A stretch of DNA of 64,000 nt from assembly GCF_016278365.1 (NCBI RefSeq), contig NZ_JADQBZ010000006.1:62001-126000 (forward strand), in the 5' to 3' direction. Position 1 is the stretch's first letter. Each line of letters starts with the position of its first letter. A program made the translations under genes and the position numbers. Shown in pieces: positions 9,628 to 18,675 of this stretch. This DNA comes from Methanolobus sp. (GTDB lineage Archaea; Halobacteriota; Methanosarcinia; Methanosarcinales; Methanosarcinaceae). The notes beneath the pieces are model-generated. The model did no database searches. It was not told where the DNA came from and saw only the letters and a program-made list of their open reading frames with translations.

Positions 9628-9709
9628 CGTTAAGTAATTTGCATATGTATGCATAGAAACATACTAATGGACAATAACGCCCATGCATCAAGTAGGCGGA
9701 GGAAATCGT

Positions 9710-11323
9710 ATGGCAGTATTTATAGAAGTCAAAAACCTTTCACTGGAATTTGACGGTGTCAAAGTTTTAAAGAATATTAACCTGACCATCAATGAAGGCG
9801 AGGTTCTGGGCATCCTTGGAAGGAGTGGCTCGGGCAAGACCGTATTGATGCATGTTTTGCGTGGTGTGGAAGAGTATGAGGGCATAAGCGGACAGGTGAT
9901 CTATCATCTTGCACGGTGTGAGAAGTGCGGGCACATAGAACCTCCAAGCAAGACTGGAATGAAGTGTCCTGAATGTGATGATACCTTAAAGCCCTTTGAG
10001 GCTGACTTTGTTAAGCTCCCACTTCATGACCCCGGAAGAAGGGATATCACCAGAAGAATAGCTATCATGCTTCAACGCACATTTGCACTTTATGGTGATG
10101 ATATGGTTATTGCCAATGTGGTAAATTCTCTGACAGAGATTGGTGTCAGCACCGAGGATGCCATGGGTAAGGCTGTGGACCTGCTGGAAAAAGTGGAACT
10201 TTCCCATCGCATGATGCATGTGGCACGCGACCTGAGTGGCGGTGAGAAACAGAGGGTTGTCCTTGCACGCCAGCTTGTCAGGGATCCCATGCTGCTCATA
10301 GCGGATGAGCCCACGGGCACCCTGGACCCCCGCACTGCAAAAGTAGTGCACGATGTCATCGCGAAGGCTGTTAAGGACTACAAGATGACCATGGTGATAA
10401 CTTCCCACTGGTGCGATGTAGTGGAGGAGCTTGCTGACAAGGCTATTGTGCTCGAGGACGGGGCAATCGTAAGTGAGGGCTCTCCTACAACTATTGCAAA
10501 TGAATTCATGAAACTTGTCTGTGCAGTGGAGAAAAAGTCCGATATTGAGATCGGCGACACTCTTATCAAGGTCGATAATCTGGTCAAGAAGTACATCTCT
10601 GTGAGCAGGGGAGTTGTCTACGCTGTAAATGGTGTTTCTTTTGAAGTGAAGGAAGGTGAGATATTTGGTCTCGCAGGGACCAGCGGAGCAGGCAAGACCA
10701 CGACATCTGAGATACTGATGGGAATAGTGCAGCCAACAAGCGGTGAAGTGCATGTAAGGGTCGGTGATGAATGGGTGGATATGAAGAAGCCGGGTCCGGA
10801 ATGCAGGGGTCGTGCAGTGAAATATATGGGTATCCTCCATCAGGAGTACGGGTTGTATAACCACAGGACCATTATCGATAATCTTACAGAGTCCATAGGC
10901 ATCGACCTACCCTATGAGCTTGCAGTAAGGAAAGCTATTAACACTCTGATATCTACTGGTTTTACTGAGGAAAAGGCAAAATCTATATTATCAAAGATGT
11001 CAGATGAGGTTAGTGAAGGAGAAAGGCACAGGATTGCGCTTGCCCAGATCCTTATGAAGGAGCCCGTGATAATAGTAATGGATGAGCCTACAGGTACGAT
11101 GGACCCCATAACAAAGAAGGAGGTCACAAAATCCATTCTCAAGGCACGTGAAAAAATGGGTGACACTTTTGTTATCGTTTCACATGATATGGATTTCCTT
11201 GAGGAGATATGTGACCGTGTGGCTCTTATGAGGAACGGGAAGATCGTTGATATTGGAGCACCTGCAGCAGTTCTCTCAAAACTCACTGATAAAGAACGCA
11301 TGGAAGCAGCAGCAGGCTCATAA
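9710..11323 (+). CDS. atwA: Methyl-coenzyme M reductase activation component A2 (double ABC ATPase)
   Basis: 537 residues from ATG 9710, chosen because GGCGGAGG ends about 8 bases before it and the nine codons upstream of it are not family-like. Two ABC ATPase domains are fused: Walker A GRSGSGKT near residue 38 and GTSGAGKT near 325, signature LSGGEKQR and a variant SEGERHR, Walker B LLIADEPTGTLD and IIVMDEPTGTMD. The first domain carries a zinc-ribbon insertion of two CxxC pairs (CEKC, CPEC). A2 supplies the ATP hydrolysis that accompanies reduction of Ni in cofactor F430 to Ni(I) when methyl-coenzyme M reductase is activated. It heads a run of marker genes whose products include other subunits of that complex. 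Confidence 0.96.
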   Translation: MAVFIEVKNLSLEFDGVKVLKNINLTINEGEVLGILGRSGSGKTVLMHVLRGVEEYEGISGQVIYHLARCEKCGHIEPPSKTGMKCPECDDTLKPFEADFVKLPLHDPGRRDITRRIAIMLQRTFALYGDDMVIANVVNSLTEIGVSTEDAMGKAVDLLEKVELSHRMMHVARDLSGGEKQRVVLARQLVRDPMLLIADEPTGTLDPRTAKVVHDVIAKAVKDYKMTMVITSHWCDVVEELADKAIVLEDGAIVSEGSPTTIANEFMKLVCAVEKKSDIEIGDTLIKVDNLVKKYISVSRGVVYAVNGVSFEVKEGEIFGLAGTSGAGKTTTSEILMGIVQPTSGEVHVRVGDEWVDMKKPGPECRGRAVKYMGILHQEYGLYNHRTIIDNLTESIGIDLPYELAVRKAINTLISTGFTEEKAKSILSKMSDEVSEGERHRIALAQILMKEPVIIVMDEPTGTMDPITKKEVTKSILKAREKMGDTFVIVSHDMDFLEEICDRVALMRNGKIVDIGAPAAVLSKLTDKERMEAAAGS

Positions 11324-11373
11324 CTGCATCCCGGATGTTCCGGGTCAACTGGCAGTTTTGCCATTAAAAAGAG

Positions 11374-12936
11374 GTGTTTGGCACGAGCAGTACAATAAAG
11401 GTGGAAATCAATGGGAATGAGATCGAATTGCCTGAAGGTTCGGTCCTTGAGGATGCTATCAGGTTGTCAAACGCCCTTTACAGGAAAGGTACAGCTATAG
11501 GTATCCTTATAGAAAGGACTGGAGAACAAGTGGCAGATGTCTCCAGGTATACTGTCAGAACCTCAAAAGGTGAGTTCAGGATAGAACTTCAGGATATGCC
11601 CTCATCTTCAAGAAAAACCTGGCTTGCTAATCATGCGGAGTACAGGAACATGCCCGTTCGCTGGATAAGCAGGGATGCTGTTGCTTTTGGACCTTTTGCT
11701 TCTGCGATCGTTCCGGTCAGAGGAAATGCCCAACATAAAGGTTTTGAGATGATGTTTGCGGGGGGTTCGGATCCTGCAAATACTCATCTGATACTTACCA
11801 AGGACAAGCACTCCGCCGAATATGGAGCTCCTGAGGAAGGGACTTTTGCAAAAGTGATAAGTGGAAAACATGTCCTTCTTAGTCTGGCTAAGAACGACAG
11901 GATATTGGATATTGAACCCGTTACCCAATCAGAAGAGGCCGGGGAACATATATGCACTACAGACCTTTCCACACGGCTGGAAAACGGTTCCAGGATATTC
12001 ACGTACCTGGAGATAGAGATCGATGCCGAAGCTCCTGAAGGTGCAGAACACCTGTTTGCCGTAACGCGCGATGGTACTTTTCACATAGATGCTGTTTCTT
12101 CATCTTATATCTCGGATCACAGGTTTCAGGGTGAGCTTGTCACCTACGAGAACTTCGAATCCCGTTCCGCAGGTTCTGTATTTGTAAGGACCGTGGGATA
12201 CGGGGCAGGTAAGCTGTTCATTGCCACTGACGACAGGACATCGACCATCATGCACTCGGTAGTTGGTCATGTGGTCAGGGGTCTGGAGCTTGCCAAGATG
12301 GCACAGGAAGGCCAGAAGATCATGGTAGAAAGCGTTCCTCATCCTATCATGCTGCTTGGAATGAGCTATGTAGATGCTGAAAAAGAGATGGAGCTTCTGG
12401 GAGTGGAAGTTGTCAGGGCTGGCTATACGGAAGATGATGGTTTCATTGTGGCTCAGGACCCTGCAACAACAATAGGCATTTTAAAGGAAGCCAGGGTGAC
12501 ATTAAAGGGTGTCGACCCAGAGCATCTTGTTCGTGTAAAACTGTATAATGACCTTGTGCCAAAGACACTTGACTTCTTCAGGCATGCTACCGGAATGCAG
12601 TATAAGCCTGTAGGTGCTCTGGCTGTCCTCATGACCTATGATAACACCTATATATTTAAGGCCGTAGAGAAAGAGGCTGATAAATACAAGGAAATCCTGC
12701 CTGAGAATACTCCCTCTGTGAAAGTGGCGGCAGGAGAGCTTGGTGTCACTAACCAGGCTGCCAAAAGGGCCGGTATGGTGGGTGTCAAGCTGGAGGATAA
12801 TGACCTTTTCGGTCCTACGGGCGAAAAGTTCGCCAGCACGAATATCATCGGAAGGGTGATCGAGACGGAAAAGCTCAGGAATTTCAAGGATGACGATATC
12901 ATGTATATTATAGAGAGCAGCATGGAGGAATCATGA
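11374..12936 (+). CDS. mmp3: Methanogenesis marker protein 3
   Basis: 520 residues starting at GTG 11374 (no better ATG in frame; the start is preceded by an AAAAAGAGG stretch). The beginning resembles a small beta-grasp segment (IKVEINGNEIELPEG), and the chain matches the UPF0288/methanogenesis marker 3 family found only in methanogens and relatives. In the activation complex of methyl-coenzyme M reductase described from Methanococcus, Mmp3 is one of the subunits alongside A2, McrC, Mmp7 and Mmp17. Internal repeats of a beta-rich unit follow. Overlaps mmp6 by one base, indicating coupled translation. Confidence 0.92.
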   Translation: MFGTSSTIKVEINGNEIELPEGSVLEDAIRLSNALYRKGTAIGILIERTGEQVADVSRYTVRTSKGEFRIELQDMPSSSRKTWLANHAEYRNMPVRWISRDAVAFGPFASAIVPVRGNAQHKGFEMMFAGGSDPANTHLILTKDKHSAEYGAPEEGTFAKVISGKHVLLSLAKNDRILDIEPVTQSEEAGEHICTTDLSTRLENGSRIFTYLEIEIDAEAPEGAEHLFAVTRDGTFHIDAVSSSYISDHRFQGELVTYENFESRSAGSVFVRTVGYGAGKLFIATDDRTSTIMHSVVGHVVRGLELAKMAQEGQKIMVESVPHPIMLLGMSYVDAEKEMELLGVEVVRAGYTEDDGFIVAQDPATTIGILKEARVTLKGVDPEHLVRVKLYNDLVPKTLDFFRHATGMQYKPVGALAVLMTYDNTYIFKAVEKEADKYKEILPENTPSVKVAAGELGVTNQAAKRAGMVGVKLEDNDLFGPTGEKFASTNIIGRVIETEKLRNFKDDDIMYIIESSMEES

Positions 12937-13370
12937 TGTCTGAAGGGAAGGATGATACTCTCACCAAAATCGTGGTTATAAGCTCTGACAGTGTCCTGCC
13001 TATAGATGCTGCAATGAGGATATATCAGTCAGATACCAATATAGAAATCAAGGAAACATGTTTTGGGACCATGGTCACAGGTCCGAGGGATGCTGTGAAC
13101 AGGGTTGTCAGGGAAGTAGTGGACCTTGACAGGAATCATATTTTCGTAAAAGAGAGAGGTTTCCTGCCGGGAGATGAGAGAAGATGTCGTTCATCCCGTG
13201 GAGGAGGCCCAAGGCCCGGGTTCCATTACCTGAGGCATGAGGTGCAGATGTTGCCCACTATCGGAAAAGCACTTGATGCATATGACCGGAAAGCACCTCT
13301 TAAAGAAACAGGGCCAAAGAAGAAGCTTGATGTGGATAAACTGGAAGATATGATCAAATCCCAATTATGA
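12936..13370 (+). CDS. mmp6: Methanogenesis marker protein 6
   Basis: 144 residues from the second of two adjacent ATGs (12933 and 12936); GGAGG lies 7 bases before the latter and 4 before the former. Family-typical features include the IVVISSDSVLPIDAA start and an Arg/Gly-rich loop (RRCRSSRGGG) before a conserved FHYLRHEVQMLP segment. Restricted to methanogens; its exact role is not established. Position inside the activation operon suggests a part in methyl-coenzyme M reductase maturation or activation. Confidence 0.92.
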   Translation: MSEGKDDTLTKIVVISSDSVLPIDAAMRIYQSDTNIEIKETCFGTMVTGPRDAVNRVVREVVDLDRNHIFVKERGFLPGDERRCRSSRGGGPRPGFHYLRHEVQMLPTIGKALDAYDRKAPLKETGPKKKLDVDKLEDMIKSQL

Positions 13371-13379
13371 GGCAGTATC

Positions 13380-13847
13380 ATGGTTAAAGTCATCATATAC
13401 CCTACAAACAGCCTGATCCTTTCTGATATGGTTGAGAGGTTCGGCCATAAACCCATTGCTATGATGGAGAAGATCAAGGAAAAGATATCAACGGTCAGTG
13501 TGGATTCGCCTCCATTGAACATAACCCCTGAAGAGCCGAAGATGGGCTTGAAGTATGCAGCTGTAGAAGTACCGGCTGGTGTAAGAGGAAGGATGGCAAT
13601 AGTGGGCCCTATGATAGAAGAGGCCCAGGCAGGCATCATTGTCAACGAATCTCCGATGGCTTTTGGATGCATGGGTTGTGCGCGGACGAACGAACTGACA
13701 AAATACCTAATCAGGCAACGTGAGATACCTATCCTGGAAGTGGACTATCCACGTGAGGGCAATGACGAGGAAGCGAAGGAATTCGTTTATAAGATTGCAG
13801 AGTTCCTGAAGTCCCTGCCCAAGGATGAAGAGGAAGATAAAGCATGA
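13380..13847 (+). CDS. mmp5: Methanogenesis marker protein 5
   Basis: 155 residues. Family-like core with [22 protein letters not shown] at the N-terminus and a two-cysteine turn in FGCMGCART near residue 100, followed by IPILEVDYP. The cysteine pair could bind metal or take part in redox chemistry, but this is inference. Nine bases after mmp6 and overlapping mmp15 by 4 bases (ATGA), so part of one transcript. Function is not known experimentally to my knowledge. Confidence 0.9.
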   Translation: MVKVIIYPTNSLILSDMVERFGHKPIAMMEKIKEKISTVSVDSPPLNITPEEPKMGLKYAAVEVPAGVRGRMAIVGPMIEEAQAGIIVNESPMAFGCMGCARTNELTKYLIRQREIPILEVDYPREGNDEEAKEFVYKIAEFLKSLPKDEEEDKA

Positions 13848-15085
13848 GTGACAAATCCGTTGTAAAGGTAGCCCTGGTGTCATGCGGTTCGGAATATGCT
13901 GGTGTACATAAAGAACTTGAATCCGTAGCAAAATCCGTTGATGCCAAGCTGGTATTTCCGGAGATAGATGTTTCTTCTCTGGATACGATCGGCAGGGATT
14001 TTGGTATAGAGGCAGCCAGCCCGGATCTGAGACTCATGATGGCAAGGGCAAAAGCCGTTGTTGAAGGGATAACAGACGTCGACGGAGTATTCATTACTTC
14101 ATGTTTCAGATGCGCAGAAGCTGCCATTGTAAGGAATGAGCTGAGGCGTTATATCCACAAACATTCAGACATTCCTGTTATCAGTTATTCATTCACGGAG
14201 CGCACAACGGCAGCAACCCTGATGACCCGTATGGAAGCACTGACCACGATCGCAAGAAGGAAGCATCTGCTTGCAAGGGAGCACCAGACCGGCCTTACCG
14301 CAGGCATAGACTCAGGTTCCACCACCACCAAGGCTGTTATAATGAAAGATGACAAGATACTCGGTACCGGATGGGTGCCTACGATCAAGGTCATTGAAAG
14401 CGCAACGGAGGCTTTTGACAAAGCACTTGAACAGGCAGGTGTCAGGCGGGAAGACATCCAGGCGATAGGAACCACAGGGTATGGCCGTTTTCTTGTGGGT
14501 GAACATTTCAATGCCCAGCTTGTGCAGGAAGAGATCACAGTTAATTCAAAGGGTGCTGTCTATCTTGCCAACAAGCAGAAAGGTCCTGCCACTGTTATAG
14601 ACATCGGGGGTATGGACAACAAGGCCATATCCGTTGATGACGGCATACCCGGCATGTTCACAATGGGGGGTATTTGTGCCGGAGCATCCGGACGTTTCCT
14701 GGATATGACTGCCAAAAGACTTGGTGTGGATATCACCGAGCTTGGTGCCCTGGCGGTGAAAGGTATGCAGAATAAAGTGGACATGAACAGCTACTGTATC
14801 GTTTTCGGTATCCAGTCACTGGTAAATTCCCTTGCAAAAGGTGCCACTCCTGAAGACGTTGCAGCAGCTGCCTGTCATAGTGTGGTCGAGCAGATATTCG
14901 AGCAGCAATTACAGGAAGTTGATGTGAAGGAACCTCTTATCCTCGTGGGTGGTTCATCTCTCATTGAAGGTGTGCCCAAGGCGCTCAGCGAGCTTCTTAA
15001 GATAGAAGTACTTGTTCCCCCGAACTCCCATCTGATAGGTGCTGTGGGAAGTGCTCTCCTGGCCTCCGGGTTCGTGGAGGAGTGA
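13844..15085 (+). CDS. mmp15: Methanogenesis marker protein 15 (dehydratase-activator-like ASKHA ATPase)
   Basis: 413 residues. Residues 1-140 are a marker-specific domain; the remainder is an ASKHA ATPase of the 2-hydroxyacyl-CoA dehydratase activator type: [13 protein letters not shown] (phosphate 1), [18 protein letters not shown] (phosphate 2), [13 protein letters not shown] with C278, and a second cysteine in NSYCIVFG near 312. In the dehydratase activators these two cysteines from each monomer hold a bridging [4Fe-4S] cluster that donates electrons upon ATP hydrolysis. A similar ATP-gated low-potential electron role fits this operon but is inference. Confidence 0.92.
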   Translation: MSDKSVVKVALVSCGSEYAGVHKELESVAKSVDAKLVFPEIDVSSLDTIGRDFGIEAASPDLRLMMARAKAVVEGITDVDGVFITSCFRCAEAAIVRNELRRYIHKHSDIPVISYSFTERTTAATLMTRMEALTTIARRKHLLAREHQTGLTAGIDSGSTTTKAVIMKDDKILGTGWVPTIKVIESATEAFDKALEQAGVRREDIQAIGTTGYGRFLVGEHFNAQLVQEEITVNSKGAVYLANKQKGPATVIDIGGMDNKAISVDDGIPGMFTMGGICAGASGRFLDMTAKRLGVDITELGALAVKGMQNKVDMNSYCIVFGIQSLVNSLAKGATPEDVAAAACHSVVEQIFEQQLQEVDVKEPLILVGGSSLIEGVPKALSELLKIEVLVPPNSHLIGAVGSALLASGFVEE

Positions 15086-15089
15086 CCCT

Positions 15090-15689
15090 ATGGAAGCTCT
15101 TGAGACATTCGTTGTAGAGTCAGCTGTTCCTGCGGAAGCTGCAGCTTACAGGAGCATTGTAGCTGATGTCATCTCCGAACTTATGCTGGGTGGGGCCATA
15201 GGGCGGATAAAGATCATTCTCAGGCCGGAAGATTCACTGTTCCAGATGGCTATTCTTTTAAGAGGTAGCCAGCCACCTGTCAGACTTGCAGATTTTGCCG
15301 GCCTGGGGTATGGGGTCATGGAGCGTAAAGAGGTCAAGATCTCAATAAGGGAAGAGAAGTACCTTCCTAAACTTCTGGAGAAACTGTGGGCCAGATATGG
15401 GCGCGGGCAGGTACTGCAGCCTGAAAGGAACACACTGATAGTGCGCCAGGATCAGGACCCGGAAAAGGAGATCGAATCTCTCGGGTCTATGCTTATAGCT
15501 GATCCTAAAGAGAGCCTGCAGTCCAGACTTATCGAGATGGCTATCAGGTCAACACCCGAAGGCTTCAGGGTTCGTTATCATGCCATGAAAGAGAACAGTT
15601 TCATTTTTGTAGCAAGCGAAGATACGCTGAAACCGGAGTGGATACAGCAGGCTCACCAGATGCTTGCCGAACTGCAGGAGGAACAATAA
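15090..15689 (+). CDS. mmp17: Methanogenesis marker protein 17
   Basis: 199 residues from ATG 15090, five bases after the mmp15 stop with GGAGG 8-12 bases upstream inside the end of mmp15; an in-frame start at 15039 is rejected because it would overlap mmp15. The sequence fits methanogenesis marker 17 (GGAIGRIKIILRP, LADFAGLGYGVMERKEV). Mmp17 is a reported subunit of the methyl-coenzyme M reductase activation complex, in which nitrogenase-like L-clusters form an electron path. Overlaps the mmp7 start by one base. Confidence 0.93.
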   Translation: MEALETFVVESAVPAEAAAYRSIVADVISELMLGGAIGRIKIILRPEDSLFQMAILLRGSQPPVRLADFAGLGYGVMERKEVKISIREEKYLPKLLEKLWARYGRGQVLQPERNTLIVRQDQDPEKEIESLGSMLIADPKESLQSRLIEMAIRSTPEGFRVRYHAMKENSFIFVASEDTLKPEWIQQAHQMLAELQEEQ

Positions 15690-16624
15690 TGGCGGCTGTG
15701 CTTGAACCATACATCTACGAAGGTGGTATTCATAAACATACTCTTATCACCGAACTTCTTGAAGATCTGGGAGGATACCTCATCCAGAAGATTCCCGCAG
15801 CTACTGAAGTCACGTTAATAATGCTGATTCCGAAAAAAGATGTTCCTCTTATTGAGGAGCTGGGCAAGAAATTACTTGGCAAACTGACCAGTGCGCCTCT
15901 TACAGGTACTGAGATAGCTGTAGTCTCGCCCACACTTGCTGCCCATCATCTCCCTCACTCGGCCTGTGACGTTGCTGAGCATCTGCGCAGGGACGGGGCA
16001 AACACCAATATGATAGGCCTGGCCAGGGGGATGGGCAGGAGAGTTGCACTTTCTGCTGACTATGAACGACGGCTTATCAACGAGCATGATATCGCCCTTT
16101 TCTCTTTCGGGACATTTGCAGATTGTATCAAAAATAAAAAACCCAAGTTATTTGAAGGTATAGATATACCTATTATTGCAACAGGAGGTCCGGACCTCAG
16201 GACAGAAGATGTCCCAAACGCTGATGTCTATGTAGGGAACATCGGTAGAGTGGCTCACCGTCTTCGGAAGTCTGAAGAGCTGAGCTCTCTGGATATAATG
16301 AACAAGAAGGTTGCCGAGGTCGTTGGCGTCATGAGGGAGGATATGTCAAAGGATCCCCTTTCGGTGCTTCCCCCTCGTGTCATGAAAGAGATATATGAAC
16401 AGATCCCCCAGATAGAACAGGTGCTCACACCTGCACCAATCACCCTGCAACTGGATGGTCTGCGCGTAAAACTTCCCTATGCTGAGTTCCATAAGAAGGT
16501 CGAAGACCTTGAATTTGATGAAGGGACTCGCCTGATAGAACTTGCAAGGGTAACTCCATCAAAAATGAAAAATTATATACTAATCAAGATCAAACGTGAA
16601 TCCGAGGTCGGTTTCACCATCTAG
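15689..16624 (+). CDS. mmp7: Methanogenesis marker protein 7
   Basis: 311 residues from ATG 15689 (TAATG overlap with mmp17; GGAGGAAC lies upstream); a longer in-frame start at 15638 would overlap mmp17 and is not family-like. Family segments include GGIHKHTLITELLEDLGGY, HHLPHSACDVAEHLRRDG and GLARGMGRRVALS. Mmp7 is reported as a subunit of the activation complex along with McrC, Mmp17, Mmp3 and A2. Last gene of the marker operon; a 38-base gap separates it from the next gene. Confidence 0.93.
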   Translation: MAAVLEPYIYEGGIHKHTLITELLEDLGGYLIQKIPAATEVTLIMLIPKKDVPLIEELGKKLLGKLTSAPLTGTEIAVVSPTLAAHHLPHSACDVAEHLRRDGANTNMIGLARGMGRRVALSADYERRLINEHDIALFSFGTFADCIKNKKPKLFEGIDIPIIATGGPDLRTEDVPNADVYVGNIGRVAHRLRKSEELSSLDIMNKKVAEVVGVMREDMSKDPLSVLPPRVMKEIYEQIPQIEQVLTPAPITLQLDGLRVKLPYAEFHKKVEDLEFDEGTRLIELARVTPSKMKNYILIKIKRESEVGFTI

Positions 16625-16662
16625 GTCAAGCCTCATGGGTCTGATTTATCGGGGTTATATGC

Positions 16663-17133
16663 ATGGATATTGAAAAGATCAAAAAGATTCTCGACCAGGA
16701 ACCGGAAGAAGCTGTTGCGGAAATGCTTGAGGATGTGGAAGAGCGCTATGGTGAGATTCCCTATATCATCAACTTCATGAAAGATATGCCAAGCTTATTC
16801 ATTTCAAGGATGATCTATGAGAACAGTGTCATGCGCCAGATGGATTTCATAGATCCCAAAACAGTTGAGCTGATAAGCATAGCAGTAGCTTCTGCACTCC
16901 GGTGCGAGTATTGTCTCAGGACACATGTAAGAGTTGCCAAACGTCTGGGAATCTCAAAAGAAGAGATGTTCAGTGCCACGCTCATAGCAGCCACCATTTC
17001 CAGCGCGGCTGTACTTGCAGAAGGTACACGCTCCCTGGATTCCCAGCTTAACAACATCAAGACTGAAATGGCAGACAGGGATGGTAATTGTTCTGTCTGC
17101 AGTATCGTTTCCCAGCTTCCTGAAGAAGAATAA
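16663..17133 (+). CDS. AhpD/carboxymuconolactone decarboxylase-family protein
   Basis: 156 residues. All-helical AhpD-like fold with the redox and proton-relay motif CEYCLRTH: C81, C84 and H88. Members with this motif act as thiol peroxidase reductants or related disulfide catalysts. An extra C-terminal cysteine pair (GNCSVCSIV) is unusual for the family and could add another redox site. The gene follows mmp7 by 38 bases on the same strand and may be read through from the marker operon; a role in protecting the oxygen-sensitive enzyme is possible but only inferred. Confidence 0.85.
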   Translation: MDIEKIKKILDQEPEEAVAEMLEDVEERYGEIPYIINFMKDMPSLFISRMIYENSVMRQMDFIDPKTVELISIAVASALRCEYCLRTHVRVAKRLGISKEEMFSATLIAATISSAAVLAEGTRSLDSQLNNIKTEMADRDGNCSVCSIVSQLPEEE

Positions 17134-17153
17134 CCTCTTCGATACCGGAAGCT

Positions 17154-18077
17154 TCAATATAGGGGTGTTCCGCTTATAAGGACACCTGCTATATAACCTA
17201 AAATGACTCCGCCGTTGAGGAACGGAAGCCCTGCCTGTGGCTTCCCTTTCATTACCAGCATACTCAGGGCTATGAATCCTATTATGGTTCCAACCATTGC
17301 TGCAATTGCAGGAATTGTGATGAAACCGGCTATAAGCTCTATTCCATATTTCTCTACAAGGAATACGTTTGCAGATACGACCAGTATTGTCGGCATGATC
17401 GCATCCCCCAAGCCCATAAAGAAAGCCTCTCTTTTCTGACCTTCATCTTTTTTGAACGAGTCTTCGATGAATGAATACTTTATATGTTTTGGTATGACGA
17501 AAAGTATGGGTAATCTCAGGTCCATAACCCCTTCCGCAAGGTCGATCATATGTTTTGTCTTATAGACGGCGATTGCATCGTATATCGCCAGTAGTGCCAG
17601 CAATACCACTACAGGCAGTATCGAAAGGGATATGCCGAATATGGCACTTGCTCCGGCACCTATTATGAGCCCGATGATATTAATGACATACCACTCGGGG
17701 AACTTATAGAGCAGGATAGTGAGAGCAGCTGCGACAGTAATGGAAATGGCATTGTTTGCCAGGGGGGATATATTTGTAATTGAGAGCAGGGCAAAGAATA
17801 CATAATACATTGTGGAGCCCACAGCCAGCAGGATTGTCAGCTGGATGATCCATTTCATATTCCTTTTGATAGCCATCAGCAGGACAAAGGTGAAGGCAAG
17901 TACGAAGATAATATAGAATATGCTGTTTGCGGTCGAATCCGGATTTTCGAAAGCTCTCATGTCATTAGCTGCCATGGGTGCTGCAAGCAGTAAAGCTACT
18001 ATCTGTACCACCAATATTATACCTGCCATTGCAAGCATGGGAACGTATTCCTGAATGCTCTTGTTTTCTGAACTCAA
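17154..18077 (-). CDS. Presenilin-like intramembrane aspartyl protease
   Basis: 307 residues with nine hydrophobic segments, as in archaeal presenilin/signal-peptide-peptidase homologues. The catalytic pair is visible as YD in LAIYDAIAVYKT near residue 165 and GLGD near 228, and the third signature PxL region appears as GLPFL near 285 (variant of PAL). It cleaves transmembrane helices within the bilayer; substrates in archaea are unknown. The N-terminus is short and cytosolic-like (SSENKSIQEYVP). Convergent with the AhpD-like gene, 20 bases apart. Confidence 0.87.
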   Translation of the reverse strand: MSSENKSIQEYVPMLAMAGIILVVQIVALLLAAPMAANDMRAFENPDSTANSIFYIIFVLAFTFVLLMAIKRNMKWIIQLTILLAVGSTMYYVFFALLSITNISPLANNAISITVAAALTILLYKFPEWYVINIIGLIIGAGASAIFGISLSILPVVVLLALLAIYDAIAVYKTKHMIDLAEGVMDLRLPILFVIPKHIKYSFIEDSFKKDEGQKREAFFMGLGDAIMPTILVVSANVFLVEKYGIELIAGFITIPAIAAMVGTIIGFIALSMLVMKGKPQAGLPFLNGGVILGYIAGVLISGTPLY

Positions 18078-18231
18078 TGTCGTAACTCCCGTTATTAATT
18101 AATAAATACAAATGTTTATATTTCTATTGAATATGTTAGATGTATATGCACTATTTAATGCTATGCCACTCTTTATTAAAAACAAATAATATAAATACAA
18201 GGGATGCGCATATAACGCAAGAGGGAACGCA

Positions 18232-18555
18232 ATGGAAAGCCGGGATATAATATTCTCTATAGTAATGGTAGTATCTGCATTTGTTCTTACCTATGAATGG
18301 CTTGGAAGATTCCAGTACAGCCCTGCAAATGCTTTAATCGTGCTTTCTGCCATGGTAATGGTGGGAGCCTTAGCCGCAATGATCCTTTCTGTGGATATGC
18401 GTCTGAGAAAGATAGATAACATGCTGGAAGCAAAGGAACGCTCGCTCAGGATAAATATCCAGAGTGTTGAAGGCAATCTCGATAAGAGAGTTGGTGAAGT
18501 GCTTGTCAGGATGGATGATGTCATGAATTCTCTGGACAGGACCCGTTACAGATAA
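18232..18555 (+). CDS. Small two-helix membrane protein with coiled-coil tail
   Basis: 107 residues, not recognised. Two hydrophobic segments (about 6-24 and 36-54) are followed by a charged heptad-rich tail (IDNMLEAKERSLRI through NSLDRTRYR) likely forming a coiled coil in the cytosol. Start is supported by GAGGG 6 bases upstream. A TATA-like AATAATATAAATA lies at 18184-18196 about 36 bases before the ATG. Single-gene unit. Confidence 0.75.
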   Translation: MESRDIIFSIVMVVSAFVLTYEWLGRFQYSPANALIVLSAMVMVGALAAMILSVDMRLRKIDNMLEAKERSLRINIQSVEGNLDKRVGEVLVRMDDVMNSLDRTRYR

Positions 18556-18616
18556 ATATAGACACCAACTTAAAACTATTTTCTACCTGTCCTAAATACA
18601 AATCCGAAAACCATAT

Positions 18617-18634
18617 ATACGTCGAATGACGTAT
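18617..18634. promoter_or_regulatory. Perfect palindrome overlapping a TATA box
   Basis: ATACGTC-GAAT-GACGTAT is a perfect 7-bp inverted repeat whose left arm continues from the TATA-like CCATATATAC at 18611-18620. It lies 42 bases before the ATG at 18676. A dimeric repressor bound here would block TBP, so it is a plausible operator; no regulator is identified. Confidence 0.45.
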
Positions 18635-18675
18635 TAAGATTCGATAGTTTTCCATTCTAACATAGAGGTGCGTAT

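Noticed and set aside
9986-10864. 292-codon minus-strand frame inside atwA
   Set aside because: It is the antisense shadow of a well-supported double ABC ATPase; composition (His- and Cys-rich, no domain) is that of a shadow.
15039-15089. Longer start for mmp17
   Set aside because: It overlaps the end of mmp15 and lacks family residues; ATG 15090 has a GGAGG upstream.
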